From: Przewalskia tangutica
Taxonomy: Eukaryota > Streptophyta > Magnoliopsida > Solanales > Solanaceae
Length of the DNA: 64,000 bases
Assembly (NCBI GenBank): GCA_029844215.1
Contig: CM056740.1
Span: 27,137,873 to 27,201,872 of the forward strand
Reading direction: 5' to 3'
This document shows positions 35,810 through 47,800 of this stretch, piece by piece. Both the position numbers and the translations under genes were made by a program. The notes under the pieces were generated by a model. It saw only the letters and a list, made by a program, of their open reading frames with translations, did no database searches and was not told the DNA's origin. Numbering within the stretch: position 1 is the first letter of the stretch; each line of letters starts with the position of its first letter.

Positions 35810-38800
35810 GTAATCGTTTGTTTTGCAAAAGAATTCCAGTTGTTCTGTAAAAACTCACTTTTCTTGTGGTGACAGATTGAACTCGAGTAGAAGACCTCTT
35901 GCTGAATTCTTCTCCCAGAAAAATATCAGTAAGGTAGGTAGGGATGTAAACAGGCTGCAATTCGAATAATAGTTTTGAATTTCCTAAGTTGTGTCTCTTG
36001 CCTTTATGTTAGGCAGGGGAGCGTCACAAGATTAGAGTTGCCAAGGGTCTCATCCAGGTACTTGCCATTTCTCTCTTGATCGTTTCTTGGAGAATCTGAC
36101 AACTGCTGAATGTTTACGTAATGGACATTTTTTCATGAAAAAAGTTCTCTAGATAATGACACCAGAAAATGACTTATTTTATGGAAAATATTTTCCGTCA
36201 TACAGATAATGACTTATTTTTACGGAAAATATTCCCGTCATACAGAAAATGACTTATTGTCCGTCATAGTAATTGTGTGCGCTTATTCGGGCATATACTC
36301 TTTTTGATATCAATAAATGGCTGCTCAATTTCTCCTGTACTGATTATTAGTCTTTTCAGTATAGCCTAGTGTAGTGGGAAGCATTGAAAGGCCAGCAGCT
36401 CTTGTAACTTGTTTCATAACTAAAAAAAAGGGCAGCCCGCAACCTTACCTCACATTTCACTGTTTTCACGGCTTGAACCCATGACCTCTTGGTCACATTG
36501 CAGCAAATTTATCACTTACTCCAAAGCTCCCCTTCAACCTTGTTTCATTACTAATTGTTGGTAATTAGAGATATCATATTTTTAAGGAATCACGTCGAAC
36601 AATCTAATGGTGGTAATCCAATATACCACTATCAAATTTGTGATTTCTTTGAGCTGATTTTGGTCCCTGTGTAGACATGGAAATGATATTGCTGTACTTT
36701 TGGCTCTCCAATTTGGACTAATCACCAGCGGATGTATTAACTAGAGAGGTTTATGAGATGAAATGTGAATCGGTTGACGTTTGTTTAACGATCTAGAAAG
36801 CTGTTCCAAATTCTTTACTTGCTGATCATAAAATATCCCGTCTAAGCTTTTGAAGTTGGGATTGTAAGCATGAAATGCACATATTCACTACAGTTCGATT
36901 TGGTTTGAATGAAAGTACTAAGAAATGTATTCCTAGAAAATTGAGGTACAAGAAAATTAGCGCTTATAATTTAATATCAAAAGGAGGACTCTCCTGAGAA
37001 AGATCAATGTATGTGGTATTACTGTCATGGCTTTCCTTCCATTTTCCTGCACTCTTGCAGTCCTTAATTTGCTAGAGATGACGTTTGATTCCTACGGCTT
37101 TCCTTCTAACCATGTGCACAAAAAATGCCACATGTTTAATGTTTACGTAGGGTCAGTAAGGTATAGACCAGTGCTTTGATTCTACTTAACATTTCATATT
37201 CTAAATCATAAGACAGAGAACTAAACCTTTTGTTAAGAGAGAGTATGCTTTTACTGTATTTCTCCAGTACTTGGTACTAACTGAAATCAAAACTCTACCT
37301 AGACATGTTATGAAAATTATCTTTTTTTTTGTGATGTGATGTTCACTTTTTCTGGTAGCATCAACAAGTGTGATGTAGGAATTGATGATGGAGCCAATTG
37401 TTCTTGAGAGTTGTCATCTCCTTTATATAAGGACATGACCAATCTGCCCCTCAAGTATAATGGTGAAGGGTTTGTTGTTCTCTCATTTTCTCCTTCCTAT
37501 ATCTTCTTCTTTCTTAGAAGTTAGAACCCAAGGCCAGACTAATGGCCACCTCCCCTCAGACTTATGTAGCTATCTGGCGACCTCACCCAAGCAGATTCTT
37601 CTTCTTCTTCTTCTTCCCCCCTCCCCAACCTCCCCAAGTATCTCTTTTTCCCTGATTATAATTAGTAGTTCTTTCCCTGGTGTATCGTTTGTGTGGTTAA
37701 ATTTTGATAGGATTACGTCTTGCATGTAAAATTACTATGGTCATTTATCCACTGTATAATACGTTGTGCCAAACATCAGAAGAAAAATTCTCGTCTCACC
37801 TATGATCTTATACAATACAAATGAGATATCCTAACTTATCCTAATTTTGTAAATTGAATAATGGCCAATTTTTCTTCCTTTGTTTGCTTACTTCTTCTTG
37901 GCTGACCTTTTTCTTGGAAGCAAACAAGATTACTACTGTCCTATGGAAAATTTAAATATTTGATATCTTTATTGTGCGCATGATTTTAGGAAGAAGCTCT
38001 TCAAATGCTGGATACTTTCCCTTCATTCGAAGTTTCCCCTGGTCTGGCTCATCCACTAGGAGTATCAAAAATCGAAAGTGGAATAAATTTTGCAATTTTT
38101 TCTCAGCATGCTTCTACAGTAAGGCTTTGCATAATTCTTCCAAAGAGGTTAGACTGAAATCACGCTTTTGGATGGTATATTTTGTTGTCTTCAATTCTGG
38201 TCTTAGTTGCAAATTTTAACTGTTAAGTTCTTTTATTGCTAATCCTGCCTATTAATTTTTGTTTATGTAGAGATATTAAATGATTTGCATAATTAGAATG
38301 GTTTGATATGATGAGGATTTGGATATGTAATTAGGATTTGATTTTGTAATTATACACTAACCAAAAATGTATACAATGTAATAGCTATAATCCCAGCTAA
38401 GCTTGAGGGAATAATCAAGCTTTCCATTTCTTCTCGTTCTTTTCCCTTTTTTCAATGTGGTATTAGACTCATAGAGTAATTCTTATATCCTCTTTCCTTT
38501 CTTGATTTTCCCCCAAATCCTCTGGCCGGAAAAGACAATCTTCTGATCTGCTCAGTTTAATTTGGTGGTGTAGGAGTAATTTATGAGTGTCACCTCCTAT
38601 CCAAAAGAACTACAAAGCTCCGACGACCTTAGACCGAGAAGCCCATCACCAACAATTTCGATGTCAGCGGCGATGCGCTAATTTACCTCGCCGGAGCTTA
38701 ATCCATGAGCATGTAGAATTCCGGTGTCTCTTCTGGCCGATGTGATATCAGTGGAATCGCCTGACGCTGACGAGCCATCTCTAGTGGCCCCCTTTCTCAG

Positions 38801-41800
38801 TTTCACACTGTAACTGTAAGATGATATTAATCTCCCTTGGAGAGTCTTCTCATTAAAATCAAAGTATATATAGAGTACAATATTCATCCCTTATACAATA
38901 GGAATCCTAAGCCTATACAAAAGAGGAATCCTAGTCTTACCATAATTATATTTACACAATATATGAAAATATTCTAATTAAGGGGTAGGGATGGAATTAT
39001 ATCTAGAATACACACGTTTACACACCCCCTCAGTCGGAGCGGGAGGAGGCCGGACGTTGAGACTGGATCTGAAGTCAAGAAATAACTGTCTGGGAAGTTC
39101 TTTGGTAAATATATCTGCATACTGATAGGATGTTGGAACATGTAACACTCTGACATGACCTAGTGCAACTTTCTCATGAACAAAGTGTAGGTCTATCTCA
39201 ATGTGCTTGGTTCGCTGATGTTGAACCGGATTATGACACAGATAGATGGCAGAGCCACAGTACACAATAGATGCCTGACGCAAAGGACACTGAAGTTCTA
39301 ACAGTAAATTTCTGAGCCAACAAATCTCAGCTACTACATTTGCTCAAATTTCAGACCGAGCGAGATAGGGTACTGTCGCCGCGTACTCAAGAAATCAAAT
39401 TATCCCCTAAAAAAACACAAATGTTGGAGGTGGAGCGTCGCGTGTCCGGACACCTTACCCAACCTGCATCCGTATATGAAAACAACTTGTTTGGTGCAGA
39501 GGGGTATAAGTGCAAACCATAATCAAAAGTGCCCTTAATGTTTCGAATGACACACTTAAGAGTAGTGAAATGAGACTCCCTGGGGGCATGCATGAATAAG
39601 CACACCTGTTGAACAACATAAGCTATGTCTGGCCTGGTGAAGGTGAGATACTGAAGTGCACCTGCAAGACTCCTATACAAAGTAGGATCAGAGACTGAAG
39701 CACCATCCATGACACTAAGCTTAGATTTAGAATCAACTGGAGTAGGCACCTCTTTGTAGTTCGCCATCTTAGCCCTGTACACAATCTCCTCTGCATACTT
39801 ACGCTGACACAAGAACATATGATTGACAGGGTCACTGATATCCCCATAAAGTAACTCAGCTTCCTCAAATCAGTCATTGCAAATTCGGACTTGCAAGACA
39901 ATAATCTCATTTTTCAATCCGTCAGAGGAGACAGTAAGAACAATATCATCCACGTAAAGTAATAATTCGATGAAAAATGAATAGTGATGTATCACTCTTG
40001 CTGCATACTAACCCAATCTGCAAGATATACCTGACAAAACGATCATACCACGCACGGGGCCTGTTTCAGGCCATATAGTGACTTACGGAGACGGCACACA
40101 TAGTGAGGAACTGCTGGATGGGTGAACCCTGACGGCTGATGCATGTAGACTGTTTCTCTCACGTAAGAATGCATTCTTTACATCAAGATGGAGTTCTATT
40201 ATCACCCGAACAAATGCGAAGTGATATTATTACCCTTTTTTAGCTCACCTGGCATTTGTACGACGGCCATGTGATGATGCATCAAATAGATGCAAGGGTG
40301 GATGACTCAGTAGGTCCTTGTATGGACTGATTGTGTTCCCCACAGGCCTTCCCTTATTCTCCTTCCTTTCCTTTCTCTTGTGGAACAACATAGCTGGAGC
40401 ATTCAAAATAGGTATTGAATTCCTTATTTTAAGCAGTGTTTGCATCCCTTGGGGTGTGGGAGAAGCCCCAAAGCAATGTATTTTAACCACCGAACGTATT
40501 AAAAAAAGTCACTGAACGTATTCCACTGGAATGATGGTGAAGATTGGATTGACGTTGCTGAAATGATAACTAGAATGACGTGCCTATCTAACATAGATTA
40601 GTTTATGGAAGACCAGAGCGAGTAAGGTCGTTTTTCACGCTTACTAGGAGGTAATTAGGTGAGAGGTAGAAGAGGGGTATGGGATGCCTTACATTAGCTA
40701 TTCCAATATATTTATTATTTGGAACGGGAAGGACAACATATGCCCTATTTATTTTTTCCCTTGTAATTATACCAACAAGGGGGTGGAGTGGGTGGTGGGT
40801 GGTGATGGTGGTGGGGGATGCCAAATGTAAGCAAAAACCTTTTTGAACAGCAGAGTAAATCTTTAATTCGACTTGTAGATATCGTCACATCCCTCCATCT
40901 ATTGTAAAGCAACTTATAGACATTTTAACATCGTGTACAACACTTCATTCTTAGATGGAGGAAACCTAGAAATCATGTTAATGAAGTGGTGTTGAACATT
41001 TTGGTGAAGCCATCATGCTTTTTTCTTCTGCAGTAGTTGACGATGTATCACCTTGAAATCCCATTATAAGTTTACTAGTAAATGTTCAAATGATTTGTTA
41101 AACTTAGGATAAAGTACCATACATTTACAAAGACATTGAACTACAGTTTGAATTACCCGTTCAGTCATCTTGCCAGGCTTAATACTATCCCTGGTGGGGT
41201 TCAATTTTTCTCGTGTTTCATATGTCCATCTGTTTAAGCATGCTGAGTTAATATACGTTTTATTGGAATGCCTGACAGTATTCATGATGGAATGATTGAA
41301 TTAGCATTGGATCCACAGAAGAACCGCACGGGAAACATATGGCACATATGCATTAAGGTAATAAGTAAACTGTTTTATGCACCTTCATTACTGTATCCAC
41401 TCAGTCACCTTCAAAGATTATGATGTGGCCCATGATAATCACATCATGTTGGCTGTCCACTTTTTACTGCCTCTTTGCTATTTGGTTGACCCGCTCCCTA
41501 TTTTGGGCAGTGTCAAATGATTGATCTTCTTCCTTAATTAATACTCTAATAGTCTAATGTGTCCATAGTTTCAACATAAAGTAAACATATTGTGGTTTTG
41601 TGTTTCATTTTTAAGGAAAAGTAAACATATTATGGTTAGAACTGAATGTTCATCCAATTATATGTCCATTTGATTATTTGAATTTAATTTATCTTTCCTG
41701 TAGTTCTTTCATTCTATGAGATTCCTGTCAAATGAAAACATTTCAAATCTTTTCTGAAGAGTTGTTTGAGTTGTCCTAGTAAGTCAAATGGCCTCGCGTA

Positions 41801-44800
41801 TATTGGGAGGGGATCTAACAATTCTTTGACCTTGACCTCACATGTTTTCCACATATTATATTCTGTCAACGATTCCAACTTTTATTGAAAAGATCCCAGC
41901 TAAGTAAAGCACATAAACGATTCAAGCTTTCTTTCCTTAAATTTCCATGCTGGATGAAAGTAGTTCACTTCAGATAGATGCACGGAGTTATGGATCTTTC
42001 TAATCTGAAAGGATTAAATAGAAGGGAACAAATTAAGGTGAAAGTGAAGTAATTTAAATGTTGATTGTGTTAATTAGCATGATTTTAGGCGATTGTCTTT
42101 CCTTAATTAATTAGGATCTGTTGTATAAATACCCCTTCACATGGGATGTAAACTGTAAAGACATATTGAGATACAGAGAAACCTTTTCTTCCTTCTCAAT
42201 TTCTACAGTAAACTAACGTGACCCTACAAAAGTTTCTAATTGTGTCACCATTCCATGCATTTCTCTTGCACCTTTCACCGCTTGTGTAGACATGACCGAT
42301 ATTCGATGCCGTTAACTTGCATTGTACTCACCAGTATGATCATTTTACCCAAATCATGCACACATGCACCATATGATAGTTTTATTTATGACATTCTTAT
42401 TATACCAAATATAGCATGAGTTTTTACAAAATAAAGTATCAACATTCTTATGTAAAATATATAATAGCAGTAGGCCCTTAATGGACAAACACACGGCCGG
42501 CCTTAGGGGTAGGCGACATAGGCGGTCGCCTAGGGCAACACATCGCAGGGGGCAACAAAACGTAACGAGGTACTATATATATAGTATATATTTTATTTTA
42601 CAAATTATATTACAAATGAGTCAGTAGCTCAGTTGGTAAGAGCTATGTTCTTATTAAGGTGTAGATTGCAGGTTTGAAACCTACTTGAGATAATTTACTA
42701 AAACAATTTTTATTCTTCTTTTAATAAGACAAAACCTAATTTTTTTCCTAACAAAACAGAAAGGGCGCAACTGCCAATTTCTTCTCCAAATTCAACACTT
42801 CTCCAAAGTCTAAAACTTTCCATAAACTCTTCTCTTATTCTCTAGCAAAGACTATTCTCCAACAAATTTCTTCTCTTCTCCAAATTCAACAAACCCAAAT
42901 CTCTTCTCTTCTCCAAATTCAACAAGATCTCTTCAATGACCTTTCTACTTTCTAGGGTTTATATTTATATTGGGTATGTTTCTTTTATCTCTATAATTGC
43001 CAATTTTTTTTGCTATTGCATTATACCTTGAAAGTAAATGTTGTTATCCGAATCTATAATTTGAATTAGTTGCTCTGTTTCAAAATGTAGTTTGAGTAAT
43101 TGTGATTTAACCTTTTGTATGTTAGTTTCATTGTAATTTTTTTTTTTGCGAGGGGGCAAAATTTTTTTAAACCGCATGGGGCATCATAGTCCCCAGGACA
43201 AACATCATCAGTCAGCATAAGAATAATATGCAACTAGTTCACAAAATCATATTGGAGTACCCATAATATACATCAAACCTATTTATGGAACCTCTATGAC
43301 AAGAAGGCCCTTCCCCGGGCCCCGCGCATAGCGGGAGCATAGTGCACTGGGCTATCTTTTTTTTTCTATGACAAGAAAAATACAATAATAAATGCAACTA
43401 TAACAACTTCCCTACAAATATGAAGTGGGCTACACCAAAAGCAGTAGACGGCACGGGATCGTAACTTGCTTGTCAGTCAATCTCTACACCTGTATTTGTG
43501 ATAGAAAAATCACAGGAAAAGGAAAAGAGAGCCTGAGTAAGCATTAACGGATATACAAGTATGCGTTCTAGTCAAACCACCTCATAGTGGGGCAAGAATT
43601 ATGAAACTATATTCATAATGAAATCATGTAGCATTTCATAAACCAAATCTTTCTTTTAAATCACAAGGCATAAACCACAAGAGCGTTATTATCCTCTAAC
43701 CACTCCATGTGGAAGCTATGATAGAATGCATTGGGATACCATCTATTAAGGTTATAGTAACTCCCCAAACAGCTAGGCATAGGCATGTATATATTAAGGA
43801 TCCAAGATGAACGATCTTCCTCTCGGTCAGCTAGGCAATGATACGTCGGGGGTAGGAATCCATGAGTCCAGTCATCCTCCCAACCATATAGAATCAAACA
43901 CAACGAATAGGAAAATGTGTTTTCGAATCCATTTCAATCTCATAAGGTCATGCCTTTTGGCTGAAATGTATTTTAAAATGATGTATGTCACCCGTAAGAA
44001 GGCGGTAGCCGGTACCACTATAACGCCCGCTTAGGTAACCTCCTTCTAGATCGGACAGGTCTGTTACTTGATGGCCGCCGCCTCAGTTGATAAGTCAAAA
44101 GAGCGTAAGGTGGCTTACATTGTAGTTTGAACAAGAAATAAGCTCAAAGTATCATTTCATTGCATTCCATGAGCTTTCCGTCATCAAACATATCATATAA
44201 AACATTTAAAATCCATAATGCATCACCATAGTGTTATTTAGTTTATAAGAAAGCATAACATAATTTCATAAGTTCAACGCTTTGGACTTTATTCGAAATA
44301 ACGATTTGTTTCAATCTTGGAGCAAATCATGCATGGTTGTCTCACACGCGCATGAAATCTGGTTCAAATTGTTGTTTTAAGCCGCGAGTTTGTAGAAAAA
44401 CCTCATAAGATATAGTTTAGGCTCAACGTACCTCAATGTTGCCCTTACATGACCAACCATCGGTCCAACTATCCAATTGACAACCAAACATCCCTAAAAC
44501 AATCAAACTATAGCAGATAATATATATTCATCAATAACAACCATAAGTTCATCAATCGAACCATTCTAGTATTCGTCATAAGGCTCAAAACTAACCAACG
44601 ACAACATACCCAGTATAGTCCCACAAGTGGGAGGCTCAAACTTAACCAATTATTCAAATATTCATTTTAGATGAAATCTTTATTAATCACTGTCAATCTA
44701 TATCCAAGAACTCCTCATACAAAGAACTCGTAATAACTTCAATTAGATTATTCTTGTGTTTTCCATTTAAACGTGTATTCCTCCAACAATCCAAAATAAT

Positions 44801-47800
44801 CAATTTGGGTCAATTCTTATCTTTTCACCTCTAATTTAGCTAACAAATAATTTAATAGGTTCATTAGGTCATTCTATTCACCATTTAATTCCCAAGAACA
44901 CTATTCATCATCTTCTCTAAGTTTCCCTAACTCCATTAACGACCATCTCTATGTTTCATCATTTTCAACCCTCCAACCATTAAATAATACATATATACCA
45001 TTCAAACTCTTTTAAGTATATACTATAAATCAATTAGAAGTGGTGGAATTACCTCAAAGCATCCAAATCTTGAAAATCCTCTTTTCAAAATTGTGTGTCC
45101 TCGGAGGATTCAATGCCAAATTTAGTCTTTTGTAGGATGAAATGATGTTAGATTATATGTTTATTGTGTAAAATAAACTCAAAATATCATATAATTCTCA
45201 ATTTGAATGGTAGGAAAATCCCCAAGCTCTATCTCTAACCTGTCCCAAAAGCCCCAAGTGAAAATGCCAATATGTGAGCTGCTGTCCGACACCACTACCT
45301 TTTATAGGCATCATGCTCGTGCAATTTGTAAAATCGTGCTTCGCGAGTTGTACCTTGCTGGACGCCTTTAAGTAAAATGGCCATAACTTTTCGTAGGAAC
45401 ATCCAAATGATGAACAAGCATCATGGACGTGCAATTTGTACATCGTGCTCTGCGAGTTGTACCTTGCTGGACATCTTTCAGTAAAATGGCCATAACTTTT
45501 CGTAGGAACATCCAAATGATAAACATTGAAGCACTGAAAACTAGACTTCAAGGGCTTTAACTTCACATTTTATCCATCCTTGTGCGCGCTCGATTTAAAC
45601 TTTAATTCAGCGTGTAGTTCAACATGGCTGGGCTCTAGAGTTCCGCTCAGACCCTAAGTATTGTTTAAACTTTAGTTCGTCATGTAATTTTCAATATACC
45701 TCATACACTTAATATCATGTCGTAAATGATATCCATAGCCATTGTTGGCTTACAGAATGGTATTTTTAATATTCGCTAGTCCACTTTGAAAGTCTTAAAC
45801 CTTATGAAATTTTCAGGGTTGCCAGAGCTTGTATCCTTACCCCATAAATGTCCTTACTTATGATCATTCTATATATGATTCTATTACTTCAACAACAACC
45901 CTTCCTCTGTCCCAAATCGTTTGGGACCCGTGATAAGAATCAGATTACTTGAAAGAAAAACAGGAAAATAATGAGGAAGCGAAAAATACGAAGATTAGAG
46001 ACTAGAAAAATAAGATAGGAGAAATTCGAGAAATATATACCCAGTCTCAAATATAGTTGGTAAGAATCCTAATTGATTGTAGTAAGGCCTTATTAGCGGA
46101 TTAGGGCTAAGGGTCTGTTTGACCAAACTTTTTTAAAACAGTTTCTGTTTCTTAGAAGTAGTTTTGCAAAAACTGTTTCTAGAGAATCTGTTAGGGTGTT
46201 CGGCCTATAATTACAGAAGTACTTCTGAGAAACAGAAACAATTCCGGTTTGGCCCACATTTATGCAAAGAAACTAGAATATTCTTTTTAATAGATTTAAA
46301 ACTATTTAAAATATTATTTTCTATTCTATGTTTCTAAAAATTAGTATATCTTACAATTTAATAATTTTTTTTTAAAATTATTTAATTGCAATATTTAATC
46401 AAAAAATAATATTATACTGTACATTTCTTTAACGACAATATGATAGTGAATGACTCAATATGTCAAAAAGTTGAATATATTACATCATTACAGAACTAAT
46501 AAACTAGAATATAAAAATATTATTACGACCCGTGACTAATTAATGAAGTGACAATGTTCTGACGAACAGATACTAATATCATCCATCATGATCATCTCTT
46601 AAAGTCCTTGATGTTCCTCCAATATCTTTTGTCCCCTTCAACTTCAGGAACATAATTAGAGTATGCATCACATTTATCAAATTCCAAATCTTCAAGAGCA
46701 TGCCTTCTAATGTAGTTATGCATAGCTATAGTTGCCGCAACAATTTTTTTTGTGTGTCTAATGAGAAACTTGACATTATTGATAATACCCTTCATCTCTT
46801 TTTCCACACACCAAATGTTCGCTCAATTACATTTCTAAATGAGGAATGGACAGAACAAACTAATACTTAAAATATGGGGAAAATAAACTCATATAAACTA
46901 CATCCATGGTTTGTATATATGACAAAGAGAAAATCTGTTTTTAATACTGCTACAATCTGTTTTTTAACAATTACGCCTCAGTCCCAAACAAATTTTTTTG
47001 AAAAAAAAAAGACCAGAAAACATATCGAGGGTTATCAAAACCCTCATATGATTTAAACCCAATTAAATTAATCATTTTAAAACAGATAACATATCAACTA
47101 CTTATTGAAAACCCAGTGAATAATTAAACCCAGTTGAATTAAGTCTATAAACAAAGTTTTGAAAAAAAAGGAGATAATATATCAACTAATTATCAAAAAT
47201 CCAGTAAATAATTAAACCCAATTGAATAAAAAAAAGAGTGAATAATTAAACCCAATTGAAATAAGTCTATAAAAAAAATTAACATATCAACTAGTTATCA
47301 AAAACACAGTAAATAACTTTACCCAATTGTTTTTTTTTTTAAAAAGTGAATAATTAAACCAAATTGAAAAACGTCTTTTAAAAATGTTTGGTGAAGCACT
47401 TTTTGGAGAAGCACCAAATTGGTGTTTCTCCTTCTCTTCCATTGCAGAAACACTTTTTGACTTTTTTAAAAAATGTTTCATACTTCTTGATAAGTACGTG
47501 TTTGTCCCAAAAAGTGTTTCTCAAGTTGAAAAACACTTGTAAAAGTTTGGCCAAACACATAGCAATCATGTTTACTAGTGGATTCAATTCAAGAACTTTG
47601 ATGAAAGTGATTTAGACCCCTAATTGAATAATTAAAGTATAAGTATCTGACTAATTACCTTCTTCAATTAATCGAGTAAGAACAACAGATATCAAGCAAA
47701 TAATTTAATTTTACCTCTTAAAAAGGATCGTTCTTGTATGGAAGGTTGTAAGATAAATCCCAAGTAACCAATACACCCGTTATAAATAAATAAAATTTTC

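Larger units (their letters stand above)
38148..41278 (+). other. Intron 4 (3.13 kb), with copia insertions
   Basis: The intron contains a LTR-like end and primer-like site (about 38300-38467), an antisense copia fragment (38815-40250) and about 1 kb of plain AT-rich sequence (40250-41278) in which I see nothing. An ORF-rich look in the middle comes from the copia remnant. Confidence 0.7.

Noticed and set aside
37460..37729. 89-codon frame in intron 3 with hydrophobic and Ser-rich content
   Set aside because: It covers a CTT microsatellite and pyrimidine-rich sequence, and no isoamylase segment is missing between exons 3 and 4.
42614..42690. Functional tRNA gene
   Set aside because: The D and T arms look right, but the anticodon arm does not pair and the acceptor stem is not complementary. 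It lies inside an insertion with target duplication.
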